Positions 7,926 through 18,200 of a DNA stretch of 29,135 bases are shown in pieces (position 1 is the first letter of the stretch; each line of letters opens with the position of its first letter). The notes beneath the pieces are model-generated. The model was given only the letters and a program-made list of their open reading frames with translations. It did not search any database and had not been told where the DNA came from. Location of the stretch: contig CAMDZX010000006.1 in NCBI GenBank assembly GCA_945910925.1, forward strand, positions 1-29,135, given 5' to 3'. Source of the DNA: an uncultured bacterium. GTDB taxonomy: Bacteria; Cyanobacteriota; Vampirovibrionia; Gastranaerophilales; Gastranaerophilaceae. The translations under genes and the position numbers were made by a program.

Positions 7926-8408
7926 ATGAATATTTTGTTACTTAAACAGGTTGCACTTTTTAGTGCTATGATTGGTGGAGTTATCGGAATTATTACTCTT
8001 ATTCCGTTTATAGGAACATTATCATTCTTAACGTTGATACTTTTCCTATCTGCAATAATAATTGTATATCTAAAAAGACATGACTTATTAGGTATTATTG
8101 ATATGCGTGAGGGAGCAATACTTGGTGCAGTTATTGGGTTTTCTTCATTTATCGCATTTTTTGTTGTATTTGCACCTTTAAGTATTTTGATAGGATTGCT
8201 GATAAGAACTTATTATGTAGGACATCTTCTTAGAATGTTCATTACTGATTTCGGCGGTTTCTTTGTAATGATTTTGTTGTTGTTATTTTTGGCATTGATA
8301 TCTGCTCTTATGAATGCTTTTTCAGGACTTACAACAGCTTATGTTTACGAACTCCTGTCAGGATTAAAAAAAGCTGAAAACGAAAATATAGATTTTGAAA
8401 TTAAATAG
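7926..8408 (+). CDS. Small integral membrane protein of unknown function
   Basis: 160 residues with about four hydrophobic spans (roughly 6-28, 31-50, 64-92 and 108-136) and a charged cytoplasmic tail (LKKAENENIDFEIK). Glycines are frequent in the spans (GGVIGIITLIPFIG). No family is recognised. AGAGGTG lies five bases before the ATG. It precedes mtnA by 13 bases, so the two are probably co-transcribed; that does not by itself imply a role in methionine salvage. Confidence 0.85.
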   Translation: MNILLLKQVALFSAMIGGVIGIITLIPFIGTLSFLTLILFLSAIIIVYLKRHDLLGIIDMREGAILGAVIGFSSFIAFFVVFAPLSILIGLLIRTYYVGHLLRMFITDFGGFFVMILLLLFLALISALMNAFSGLTTAYVYELLSGLKKAENENIDFEIK

Positions 8409-8421
8409 ATAGGCGGAAGAA

Positions 8422-9495
8422 GTGGAATTTGAATCAAAAATAAGAACAATACAATGGGTTGATAGCGTTTCGAGAATGGTAGACCAAACCAAGTTCCCTG
8501 AGGAATATGTTTATGTGGACATAAAAACAGGGGACGATATGTATGATGCCATCAAAACAATGATTGTAAGAGGAGCACCGGCAATTGGAATCGCAGGTGC
8601 GCACGGGGTTGTTTTATATGCGCAAACACTTAAAAATGAAGGTTTATCGCTTGATGAGTTTAAAGCAAAATTAACAGAAAAAAGTGATTATCTTGCATCA
8701 TCAAGACCGACTGCGGTAAACCTTATGTGGGCAGTTAAACAACAAAAAGATATTATCCGGAATTGTAATTCTGATATAGAAACACTTATCAGAGATTTAA
8801 CCAATCAAGCTATCAGAATGGAAAATGAAGATATTGAAATCAATAAAAGTATAGGCAGATATGGTGCCGAAGTTGTACCAAAAGGTGCGACAATATTGAC
8901 CCACTGCAATGCGGGAGCTTTGGCTACCGTCGGATATGGTACGGCTCTCGGGGTGGTTCGTTCTGCGTATGCAAACGACAATACCATACAGGTTTTTGCT
9001 GACGAAACCCGTCCAAGACAACAAGGTGCAAGAATAACTACTTTAGAACTTACAATGGATGGTATTCCGACAACATTAATTACTGACGGTATGTGTTCAT
9101 ACTTTATGAGTAAGGGTATGATTGACATGGTTGTTGTTGGTGCAGACAGAATAGCTGCAAACGGAGATACTGCAAATAAAATAGGAACATATACGGTTGC
9201 GATTGCCGCAAAATACCATAATATACCGTTCTATATTGCTGCACCGCTTTCTACAATAGATACTTCCATAAAATCAGGTAAAGAAATTCCGATAGAAGAA
9301 CGTTCTCACGATGAAGTTACACATATTAACGGTAAAACAATATGCGCAGAAGGAGTTAATATAATAAATCCGGGATTTGATGTTACTCCTAATGAGCTTA
9401 TCACCGGAATTATAACAGAGGTTGGAATATTAAAACCTGATTATAATGTATCTGTTAAAGAAGCGTTTGAAAAGAAAAATGCCGTGTTGGTATAA
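8422..9495 (+). CDS. mtnA: S-methyl-5-thioribose-1-phosphate isomerase
   Basis: 357 residues, typical length. The enzyme isomerises methylthioribose-1-phosphate to methylthioribulose-1-phosphate in methionine salvage. Hallmarks are IVRGAPAIGIAGAHG (phosphate site), C162 in THCNAGALATVGYGTALG, ADETRPRQQGARITTLEL, and D242 in VVVGADRIAANGDTANKIG; C162 and D242 match the catalytic pair of the family. The start is GTG at 8422 with a purine-rich GGCGGAAGAA just before it. No other salvage genes (mtnK, mtnB, mtnD) are in the window, so the enzyme may serve a split pathway or act on 5-deoxyribose-1-phosphate. Confidence 0.96.
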   Translation: MEFESKIRTIQWVDSVSRMVDQTKFPEEYVYVDIKTGDDMYDAIKTMIVRGAPAIGIAGAHGVVLYAQTLKNEGLSLDEFKAKLTEKSDYLASSRPTAVNLMWAVKQQKDIIRNCNSDIETLIRDLTNQAIRMENEDIEINKSIGRYGAEVVPKGATILTHCNAGALATVGYGTALGVVRSAYANDNTIQVFADETRPRQQGARITTLELTMDGIPTTLITDGMCSYFMSKGMIDMVVVGADRIAANGDTANKIGTYTVAIAAKYHNIPFYIAAPLSTIDTSIKSGKEIPIEERSHDEVTHINGKTICAEGVNIINPGFDVTPNELITGIITEVGILKPDYNVSVKEAFEKKNAVLV

Positions 9496-9501
9496 AAAAA
9501 A

Positions 9502-9542
9502 GTCTCGATTAATACAAATTGTACAATTTAATTAATTGAGAC
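9502..9542. other. Long hairpin between mtnA and the permease gene
   Basis: GTCTCGATTAAT (9502-9513) pairs with ATTAATTGAGAC (9531-9542) over 12 pairs including one G-T. The loop itself contains the palindrome AAATTGTACAATTT. Eight A residues precede it and no T run follows, so as an intrinsic terminator it would work on the minus strand, where there is no gene. On the plus strand it is at most a transcript-end or processing hairpin. Confidence 0.55.
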
Positions 9543-9660
9543 CGGAGCGATGAGGATTTATACCGTTATATTAAACCGTTTTTAATATTAAACATTCCGA
9601 ATTCGGATAATAAAATGTTTTAAAAACCTATACAAAAAGACTAGGAACAGGATAGAGTAA

Positions 9661-10782
9661 ATGAAGGTCAGAAAAAAACTTACAAATATAAAACTACTTG
9701 ATAAATATATCCTTAAACAAGTTATTGAGATGTTTATAATGGGAGTTTTAGTATTTACGTCTATTATTTTTGCATCTGATACCTTTATCACATTAATTAA
9801 ACAAATCGCAAAATACGGAATTCCGTTCAAGATTGCGTTTATCCTCGTAATTTTATCTTTGCCGTCGGTTTTTGTAATGACCATTCCTATGGGGATTCTG
9901 TTATCAACGGTTATGACATTAAATAAACTCAGTCTTGATTCAGAGCTTACGGTAATGCGCGCCTGTGGAATAGGGTTTAACAGGATTGCAAAACCTGTAT
10001 TTTTGTTTGCAATCGTTATGGCAATAATAAGTTTTACTATTAATGAAACCGTTGTCCCTGTTATGACAAAGCAGTCAAAAGACTTGGCACTATGGTCTTT
10101 TTCTCAGAAAAATGTACCTGACGGAAAACATAATTTTACGTTTGAAGAAGTTGGTGATAATGGACTTTTAAGACGGCTATTCTACGTTGAATATTGTGAG
10201 AATAAAAAACTTCATAATATAACTGTTCTTGATTCCTCGAAAGATGACACTATTCACCTTCTGCAAGCCAAAGAGGGCGGGACATCTCCTGACGGATGGG
10301 TATTTGATAAAGGGATTGTTTATACAATCGCCAACAACGGAAAAGTGCTTAATTCAACATTTTTTGACGAATCTGTCGCTCAATTTGGTGTGGATTTAAA
10401 AAAAGAAATGAGTAAGAACCTTGCAAACGAAAGAAACTTTATGCAATTGAGTCACTATCTAAAAGTGACAAAGGGATTAGATGCCGATAAAAAACGGAGT
10501 TTAAAGATAGATTTATACGACAAAATTGCACTGCCTCTGACAACGATTGTTCTTGTTTTGATTGGTCTGCCATTGGCAATCACACCTCCAAGAGTCAGGT
10601 ATAACAGGGGATTTTTATTCAGTATTTTGATTATTTTTGCGTATTATTTAATACGTGCGCTTTCAATTTCGTTTGGAGAAGCAGGAACTTTGCCTGCATT
10701 TATTGCTGCATTTTTACCGAATATTGTCCTCACAATTGCCGGAACCGCATTGTATTACAGAAAAGTATTTACCATTACCTAA
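9661..10782 (+). CDS. LptF/LptG family lipopolysaccharide export permease
   Basis: 373 residues, YjgP/YjgQ family. It has three N-terminal membrane spans (starting LLDKYILKQVIEMFIMG), the conserved SLPSVFVMTIPMGILLSTVMTLNKLSLDSE cytoplasmic coupling region (written here as one segment only to locate it, ~65-95), a periplasmic jellyroll of ~150 residues, and three C-terminal spans (IALPLTTIVLVLIGLPLAIT onward). With LptB and its partner permease it extracts LPS from the inner membrane. Only one permease gene is present here; in some lineages a single LptF/G-like protein is encoded per locus. It is the best evidence in the window for an outer membrane. It converges with the hydrolase gene nine bases downstream. 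Confidence 0.92.
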   Translation: MKVRKKLTNIKLLDKYILKQVIEMFIMGVLVFTSIIFASDTFITLIKQIAKYGIPFKIAFILVILSLPSVFVMTIPMGILLSTVMTLNKLSLDSELTVMRACGIGFNRIAKPVFLFAIVMAIISFTINETVVPVMTKQSKDLALWSFSQKNVPDGKHNFTFEEVGDNGLLRRLFYVEYCENKKLHNITVLDSSKDDTIHLLQAKEGGTSPDGWVFDKGIVYTIANNGKVLNSTFFDESVAQFGVDLKKEMSKNLANERNFMQLSHYLKVTKGLDADKKRSLKIDLYDKIALPLTTIVLVLIGLPLAITPPRVRYNRGFLFSILIIFAYYLIRALSISFGEAGTLPAFIAAFLPNIVLTIAGTALYYRKVFTIT

Positions 10783-10791
10783 TAAACTTAG

Positions 10792-11943
10792 TTACTTAAT
10801 CTGTTGCCGAGGATAAAAATTCTTAAGTCCTTCTTCGTACGCATCTTTAATCAGCTTTGCAAATTTTTTAGGATACTGCCAATATGAGGTATGTGCGGTC
10901 ATAAACGGTGCAGGACTTTTTACATCAGATTTGTTATAAGTAAAACCTTTGCCGTTTTCAGAAAAATTTAAATTATAAAGTTTTAACATTTCATCTGCAC
11001 TATAATTCTTAGAAACAGGAAAACCAAGCGGGTCGTCTGCAAAATTAACCGTTAAAAAGAACATATCATTCGATTGTAAATATTCATACACAACTTTATT
11101 AAATTTATTTATTGCTATATTTTGGTTATTATAATCCGAATAGAATAATACTAAGGGACTTCCAAAGTTTATTACACCTAAAAATTCATCTTGAGGAGTA
11201 CACACTAAATCTGTATACTTATCAAGATTCTTGTATATACCTTTTATTTTTTGAATATTCTCAATCGCAACAAAATCACCGTTTGTAGAATATATAGCAA
11301 GACCCGATTCGGTAATTGCATCTACACATGTAGGTTTTACTTTATTTACACGGAAAAATTTATCATTAGTTTTATACTTACTTTCCAAGGCAGAAATAAG
11401 ATGTTCAGGATTTATACAAGGAAGTTTATGAATAAGGTATTCGTAAGTAATAAAGCTTCCCGCACTATGTCCTAATAGTACAACTTTTTCTTTATTTGCA
11501 TAAGCATTCATTATACATTTATGGAGATTATTGATAATATGCTGCATATTGTATGTTTTTTGTACCCATATTGCATCATGCATACAATGTGATAAAATAC
11601 TTCTTGTTGTTTGAGCAAGTCTTGGACTAATCATTTTCATAGAAATCAGACAGTCATCCATATTGTTTAAATCCGCTTGTGACTCATATCCCCAGAAAAA
11701 ACTGACAGGATTTTTATCAATATACAATTCCTCGCCTTGCAGCATATTTTGTTTTACGATATTAGAAGTTTCGAGAGTGTTTTTTATATGAATATGTGCA
11801 TTATTTATGCCATTTATAAAATTCATCTTATCTTTTGACGTATTTGCATTAGCTCCGTTTAAATAAATAAATTTAACCGGAGTCGAAGCAAATCCGGACT
11901 GTATATTCAATAAGAAAATCAATAATAAGATGAAAATTCTCAT
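10792..11943 (-). CDS. Secreted alpha/beta-hydrolase
   Basis: 383 residues from the ATG at 11943. The signal peptide is clear (MRIFILLLIFLLNIQSGFAS, cleavage near 20). A predicted alpha/beta-hydrolase fold contains the nucleophile elbow G158-H-S160-A-G (VVLLGHSAGSF), a candidate acid D303/D304 (VNFADDPLGF) and a candidate His351 (FMTAHTSYW), in correct order for a Ser-Asp-His triad. The substrate is unknown; a lipase, esterase or peptidase role in the envelope is possible. An in-frame start 21 bases upstream lies inside argS, but AAAGGA is placed correctly for 11943, one base after the argS stop, so it is expressed as the second gene of an argS operon. Confidence 0.85.
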   Translation of the reverse strand: MRIFILLLIFLLNIQSGFASTPVKFIYLNGANANTSKDKMNFINGINNAHIHIKNTLETSNIVKQNMLQGEELYIDKNPVSFFWGYESQADLNNMDDCLISMKMISPRLAQTTRSILSHCMHDAIWVQKTYNMQHIINNLHKCIMNAYANKEKVVLLGHSAGSFITYEYLIHKLPCINPEHLISALESKYKTNDKFFRVNKVKPTCVDAITESGLAIYSTNGDFVAIENIQKIKGIYKNLDKYTDLVCTPQDEFLGVINFGSPLVLFYSDYNNQNIAINKFNKVVYEYLQSNDMFFLTVNFADDPLGFPVSKNYSADEMLKLYNLNFSENGKGFTYNKSDVKSPAPFMTAHTSYWQYPKKFAKLIKDAYEEGLKNFYPRQQIK

Positions 11944-11944
11944 T

Positions 11945-13654
11945 TTACATCCTTTCGGGCGCATTAACTCCCAAAATGTCTAAAGCATTTTTAAGAACTG
12001 TTTTTATTGCATAAACAAGAGCTACACGTGATTTCATAAGTTCTTTGTCGTCACAGATAACTCTGTTTGAATTGTAGAATGAATGGAATTCTCCTGCTAA
12101 ATCTTGAACATATCTGCATACCGTATAAACTGTTCTGTTTTTAGCAGAAGCATCTATCATTGACTTGAATTCTTCAAGCTTCAGGATAAGTTTTTTAGCG
12201 GTCGGAATAGCTTTTTTCATTGCTTCATAATCAACATTTGTAATTGCCTGTTTATATTCTTCTTCTGTCATTGGTGCCGGAGATTTTTCTCCTGTTTCCG
12301 TATTTAGTTTTTCAGCAATAACATGTCTGAGGATTGAACACAATCTGGCATGTGCGTATTGAACATAAAATACCGGATTTTCGTCGGATGCAGTTTTTGC
12401 AAGTTCGATATCAAAATCAAGTGTTGTATCAATATTTCTCATACACATCCAGAATCTTGTTGCATCAATCCCTACTTCGTCAATAAGTTCTTCGAGTGTA
12501 ACCATGTTACGACGTTTTCCCATACGAACTTCTTCCCCGTTTATAACAAGATTAACGAGCTGTCCGAGAAGTACCTCAAGTTTATCAGGGTCATATCCGA
12601 GTGCTTCAATTGATGCTTTCACTCTCGGAACATAGCCGTGATGATCGGCTCCCCATATATTGATTAATCTGTCAAACCCTCTTTCAAGTTTATCAATATG
12701 GTAAGCAATATCTGCTGTTAGGTACGTATTTGAGCCGTCAGCTTTTTTAATAACTCTGTCTTGGTCATCACCATACTCCGAGGATTTGAACCATATTGCT
12801 CCGTTTTTTTCATACAATTTACCGCTTTGCATCAATTTTGTATAACTTAAATCCACTTTCCCCGATTTATGTAAATCAAGTTCCGAATAGAAATTATCGA
12901 AATTTACACGGAATTTGTTTAATAAGTCCTTTTGCACTTCTTCCATATAATTTTTTGCATAATCAGAAAGAATAGTTATATCTTCTGTCGGTTGGTTTTC
13001 TTCCAAAAACTTTTTAGCAACAGGAATGAGGTATTCGCCGGAGTAATAATTTTTTCTTTCTTCTTCATCTTGAGGGAAATCAACATCTTCTCCCAATTCC
13101 TGTTTTACTCTGATAAGTAAAGAACGACCTAGTTTTTGAATTTGAGAGCCTGCATCGTTTATGTAGAATTCTTGAAATACATTATGTCCGTAAAAGGATA
13201 AGAGATTTGCAAGAGCACTACCCATAGCAGCCCATCTTCCGTGTCCGATATGAAAAGGACCTGTCGGGTTTGCAGAAACATATTCAAGTATAATTTTTTC
13301 GGCATCAATATTTTGAGGTCTGCCGTAGTTTTCCTGTTTTTCTAAAATTTCTTTAATAACATCGGTTAAGAGCTTGTCTGAAAGTTTAAAATTTATAAAA
13401 CCTCCGACAACAGAAGTTTCATAATTCGTGTTGTCAAGATTTTTAACTATCGCATCAGCAATCATAGGCGGTGCTATTCTTGCTTGACGTGCAAGCGATG
13501 ATACATTGACCGCAAAATCACCGAAGTCTGGATTCTTAGGTTTTTCTATAATTAACGAACCTTTGGTATATTCTTCCATACTTCCGAGCGTTTTATTTTC
13601 GATAGCTTTTGCTATTGCTGTTTCAATATCATCAAGTAATAAGTTTTTATACAT
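11945..13654 (-). CDS. argS: Arginyl-tRNA synthetase
   Basis: 569 residues, class I synthetase that charges tRNA-Arg. The N-terminal Arg-tRNA-synthetase additional domain (to ~90) is followed by the HIGH motif (TGPFHIGHGRWAAMG, 135-138). The KMSKS-equivalent loop reads RMGKRRNMVTL, the usual degenerate ArgRS form. The C-terminal DALR anticodon-binding domain ends in VNAPERM. GAGAGG precedes the ATG by five bases. It is divergent from mgtE and followed one base later by the secreted hydrolase. Confidence 0.97.
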   Translation of the reverse strand: MYKNLLLDDIETAIAKAIENKTLGSMEEYTKGSLIIEKPKNPDFGDFAVNVSSLARQARIAPPMIADAIVKNLDNTNYETSVVGGFINFKLSDKLLTDVIKEILEKQENYGRPQNIDAEKIILEYVSANPTGPFHIGHGRWAAMGSALANLLSFYGHNVFQEFYINDAGSQIQKLGRSLLIRVKQELGEDVDFPQDEEERKNYYSGEYLIPVAKKFLEENQPTEDITILSDYAKNYMEEVQKDLLNKFRVNFDNFYSELDLHKSGKVDLSYTKLMQSGKLYEKNGAIWFKSSEYGDDQDRVIKKADGSNTYLTADIAYHIDKLERGFDRLINIWGADHHGYVPRVKASIEALGYDPDKLEVLLGQLVNLVINGEEVRMGKRRNMVTLEELIDEVGIDATRFWMCMRNIDTTLDFDIELAKTASDENPVFYVQYAHARLCSILRHVIAEKLNTETGEKSPAPMTEEEYKQAITNVDYEAMKKAIPTAKKLILKLEEFKSMIDASAKNRTVYTVCRYVQDLAGEFHSFYNSNRVICDDKELMKSRVALVYAIKTVLKNALDILGVNAPERM

Positions 13655-13688
13655 AGTAACCTCTCAAACATATCTTCCAATGAATATA

Positions 13689-13694
13689 ATTATA
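13689..13694 (-). promoter_or_regulatory. -10 box of argS
   Basis: TATAAT on the minus strand, predicted start near 13682, giving a ~28-base leader with GAGAGG. The -35 is not clear. It lies 20 bases from the divergent mgtE -10 box, so the two promoters overlap and may compete. Confidence 0.5.
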
Positions 13695-13714
13695 ACCCAA
13701 AAAGATGTTTAGTG

Positions 13715-13720
13715 TATAAT
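13715..13720 (+). promoter_or_regulatory. -10 box of mgtE, giving a leaderless mRNA
   Basis: A perfect TATAAT ends six bases before the ATG at 13727, so transcription should start at or next to the A of that codon. No Shine-Dalgarno sequence is present. The alternative GTG start at 13712 would lie upstream of, and partly inside, the -10 box, so it could only be used from another promoter. Confidence 0.5.
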
Positions 13721-13726
13721 GAAACT

Positions 13727-15100
13727 ATGATTAATATCGAAAGCATAGTAGACAGATTAAGAGAAATTATTGACGATGAGAACTACAAGCAGTTAAAAGA
13801 AACGCTTGACGGGTTTCACGCTGCGGATTTGGTTGACATCTTCAATGAGCTTAATCCGAGAGAACGCCTTGCCTGTTTCAAACAAATCGACGAAGAAAAA
13901 GCTGCTGATATGTTGGAATACTTGCAACCACAGCTTCAAGTTGAATTGTTGGGCGAGATTGACGAGGAGCTTGCATCAAGACTTATTGCAAAAATGCCTC
14001 ATGATGAGGCTGCCGATGTGCTGGGTGATATGGAAGAAGATGATACTGAATCTTATCTTGATAAACTTCCGCACAAGTTTTCATCTGAAGTTCGTGAGCT
14101 TTTAACATACAATGAAGAATCTGCAGGCGGTATCATGAACCCTCTTGTTCTGACGGTTTATGCGGATATGGATGTTGCAGGAGTTTTAAATACAATCAGG
14201 ATAAAAGCTGAAAAAGATAATATGGACTTGTATTACGTCTATGTTGTAGACAAACAAAATCACCTTTTGGGGGTCGTTTCGTTGAGAACACTTTTAACTT
14301 CTCCCGTTCAGCAAAAAGTTACGGATATTATGATAAAAGATATCGTAAAACTGCACGTTGATGATTTGCAGGATTATATTGCCGATGAATTTATGAAATA
14401 CCAATTCAACGCTCTGCCGGTTGTGGATTTGTATAACAGATTAAAGGGAATTGTTACTTGGGATGATGTTCAAGATATTGTTGAAGAAGAAACAACGGAT
14501 GAAATCTATACATCATCAGGTATCGCAACCGAAATGGTGGAAGATGAGGACGATATTTTATCAGGAAATATATTCCATGCTGTAAAAGCAAGAACTCCAT
14601 GGTTATTTATTACATTAATCGGAGAATTTATTGCTGTAAATGTAGCGCATCATTTTGACGGAACATTGAGAACATTACCTATTATTGCAATTTTTATGCC
14701 GCTTCTTGCTGGATTAGGCGGGAATATTGGGACTCAAAGCATTACACTTATGGTTCGTGGTCTTTCAACAGGTCAGGTAACATTAAAATCCGCAGTATAT
14801 CATATATTTAGAGAAGCAGGTATCGGATTATTAATAGGTATTGTATTCGGAGCTCTTGTTACACTCGTAACTTCTCAATGGCAGCATAGTGTTGCGTTAG
14901 GAATTATAGTCGGTCTTGCGATGGTGATAAATATGACAAGTGCAACAATTATCGGAACATGCACACCATTTGTGTTGAAAAAACTCAAAGTTGATCCTGC
15001 AATCGCATCGGGTCCTGTTATTGCAACAACTATTGACGTCGTCGGACTTTTTGTGTATTTTTCTTTAGTAACCATATATCTTTTACATTTCGTAAAATAG
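13727..15100 (+). CDS. mgtE: Magnesium transporter MgtE
   Basis: 457 residues. The cytoplasmic N domain of MgtE-type helical repeats (~20-125, rich in HAADLVDIFNEL and DEAADVLGDM units) is followed by two CBS domains (~130-250), a plug-helix region and five membrane spans (~285-457). The pore signatures GLGGNIGTQS and DPAIASGPVIATTIDV, with the Mg2+-binding Asp of the latter, are intact. MgtE is a Mg2+-gated channel whose N and CBS domains close the pore at high Mg2+. I use the ATG at 13727 because a TATAAT box ends six bases before it (leaderless transcript); a GTG at 13712 is possible but less likely. No Mg2+ riboswitch fits in the short upstream gap. Confidence 0.95.
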   Translation: MINIESIVDRLREIIDDENYKQLKETLDGFHAADLVDIFNELNPRERLACFKQIDEEKAADMLEYLQPQLQVELLGEIDEELASRLIAKMPHDEAADVLGDMEEDDTESYLDKLPHKFSSEVRELLTYNEESAGGIMNPLVLTVYADMDVAGVLNTIRIKAEKDNMDLYYVYVVDKQNHLLGVVSLRTLLTSPVQQKVTDIMIKDIVKLHVDDLQDYIADEFMKYQFNALPVVDLYNRLKGIVTWDDVQDIVEEETTDEIYTSSGIATEMVEDEDDILSGNIFHAVKARTPWLFITLIGEFIAVNVAHHFDGTLRTLPIIAIFMPLLAGLGGNIGTQSITLMVRGLSTGQVTLKSAVYHIFREAGIGLLIGIVFGALVTLVTSQWQHSVALGIIVGLAMVINMTSATIIGTCTPFVLKKLKVDPAIASGPVIATTIDVVGLFVYFSLVTIYLLHFVK

Positions 15101-15213
15101 CGGTGTTTATTGTGTTTTAGACATTGTAAATTTTTCTTAACATGTAGTTTGCATGCTAGCAATATATAGTTTTTACGGGTGTTTATATATGTAGATAGGT
15201 AAGGAGTTTCATA

Positions 15214-18200
15214 GTGGAAGTTAATCGTTTAAAGCAACCGGCGGCTCATGTCGGATTTAAAGGTCACCAAAATAAAATATCAGACGAGGGATTTCAGGTA
15301 AAACAGTTCAATTTCCCTTATGATTCAAAAAATTGGGATTGCTCAGTTGAATTTTTCCGTGTAAAACGAAATGATTATGATTACTCCTATTCAATAGATA
15401 AAAAGGATGGTTTTAAGCCGTTCTATACAAAACCGTTAACTCCAAACGGTGTAGAAATAGATTTAAAAAACGATTTAAAATTAAAGGATTCCGAACCTGT
15501 TGCATATCGTTATAAACTTTCTAACAAAAAGGATACTAATTGGATTAAATATGCCAAAGATGATGATGCTTCCATTTGTGGTGACGGATGTAACCTTTTG
15601 ACAACAAAAGGTACGAATGTTCTTGCACAAGGTCCTATGTACTTAGTTCAACCTGATGCATATAATCCGGGTTATGTATATGCAGGATTTAAAGAAAAAA
15701 ACACCGGCGAAGTAGTCAAAGACCCTAGTGCAAAGGATTTATCTAATTTTAGCAGAACATTTGCCAATAAAGCAGGCGGGACTTATGCGGGTATTCAACA
15801 GAAAATCCCTGAACTAAGAAAAAACGGATATAAGAGATATATTGGAACCCCGGGAACAGGTGGAGATAATCGTTCTTCTCATATGTACTGGATAAAAAGA
15901 ATGAATCAAACTTCTCCAACACTTGGAAATATTAATAACTTTGATTCATTTAATATAGAATTGTTTAAGAACGGTATGGGATATGTCTCTGATAGTGCAT
16001 ACACATCTCAAGGACTTGAAGGTGTAGATTTTCAATATGCGATACGTTGGATGAATCAAGCGGATAAACCTCACGAATATTATCAATTCAGAATGCAAGG
16101 TTTAGAAGATGCAGCATTAGGAATGGGAGTCGTTCCTAAAAATATGGATAACTTGCGCCACAAAATTGTCAACTCTCCTGATGAATACAAACAATTGCCA
16201 AACGGTCAAATTAAAATTATTGAAAACGGAAACAAGGATTATGACCCAAAACAGCCTACATTTATTCAACCATATGATGATTTAATGGTATCTGAAGAAC
16301 AAAGACAAGATAAAAAGAATATAATTGATAATTATGCTAATACCAATGCGATGGTAGAAGATGAGAATGGAAATCTTGTTCAAAATAATCTTGCCATAAA
16401 TAACCACGATGACACGCTTGTATGCAATGCTTTTCAAATCAATCCTGCGGAATATCGTGCTAATGTCAAGAATTTAAATGCATTAAATAAGAACAGAAAT
16501 AACAATGATAAAATTAATTTAAACTCTCCAATGGGAACATTGATAGTTTGTAAATTCTCGGGATTAGAAATCCGTCCAAAAGATGAAGGTGGTTTTGTTA
16601 CATGGGATTCAAACAGTGATATGGCAAAATTAAGCTATACAGAATCTGATTACGATACACAACTGCTTGAAAGTATCAAGAATCCTAAACAACGTGCAGA
16701 AGAAGAAAAGAAAATTGCACGTGCACATGCCGGAAACAGAGATATGTTAACTGATACAATGAGATATTGGACTCGACATGTAAGAAATGTTCAAAATGAA
16801 TACACTGCAAGAACTCTCGGTAAATTAGAGGACTCTCCTGATAAAGTTCAAGACAGAATCAATAGCTTAATATACAATCGTGATAATCAACAGTTGCCTG
16901 ATGATGTTGTATTGAATAAAAATGCAGTAGAAAACTTGGTATATGGTGATTATAACCTTAGAGATAAAGATGTTGATTACAACAAAGCACTTGATAAGGC
17001 TATAATGTCATATCCTTTGGATGCATTAGAGCTTGCAGATGATACAGTTGGTGCTTTAGCATCTCCTTATTTGTCAAAACGTTCTCCGGATTTGAGTCAT
17101 ATCGGAGAATCACGTTATGATGCAATGTTTGATAAGTCTTTTGTTGTTCCTGAAAAATATGCCAAAACATATAACAAAATGAATAACGTTTTAACAGGTC
17201 AAATTCATGAATTTGCGACAAAAGTATTACGTGATGTAGATAACCATTCTGATGAAAAAATATTCCAAAATGACGGTTCAAAATTAACAGAATACGGTCA
17301 ATACGTTGTACCGCTTGTTGCAGGTGATATAACTAAATATGCACTTATCAAATCTCTTGTTCCAAGTGCAGAAACTAAGATATTAAAAGACGGTGCGATT
17401 GCATATGATTATGATAACTTAATCAAGAATGCATCTTTAAGAAGTATTGGAATAAATGGTGATAGTCCCGAGGATGAAGCTAATCAAATAGTAAACCAAA
17501 TTAAACGTGGAACTGAAGAATTAACATCGGGAGATGTATCTTTTGTTGCAAGATCTATTAAAACAAGAATAAAAGATACCAATGCGATGAGTTTTAGATT
17601 TGCAGAAGCTATGGTTGATAAGTCAGGTCTGGGTATGGGACACAGAATTGATGCCGCAAAAGATGTTGCGGATATGGATGCCGTCAGAAGCCAGGATGAT
17701 AGAAGCGATAACCAACTAGCAGAAGTTATTGAGGTATGGGCACCTGCGATGAAGGCAGTAAAAGAAGAAAATCCTTCTGCATATATTGTTGCCGAATTTA
17801 CCAATTTATATGATGTTACTAAAGTCACATACGGTTCTCACGAAGCTGTTAAAGATCAGAAAAAGCCTAATTCCACAGCACGTTTTAAAGATGCGAATGA
17901 AATTGGAAATATTATTATCAGAGAAACCGGCATGAATTCGGAAGCTAATTATTCTGACTTTTTCACTGCAGGACTTAATACTTTCGGTAAAGATTTTGTA
18001 AATAAGGATGGTATTGATGGTGATAACAGAAACACAACAGAAGATGAACGTGTTGCATTATTAGCCAAGGCTCTTAGTAACTTTGCAGATAAATCATTGG
18101 ATTATAAACAAAATGCATATATATTTGGCGGCAATCATGACAAACCGAGAATGGCAGATTGCTTCGGTATGGATATGGCATTAGCTCATACAAACTTAAA

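Noticed and set aside
17484..17828. 114-codon minus-strand frame in the GH13-like gene
   Set aside because: Antisense shadow of conserved catalytic region II and III codons.
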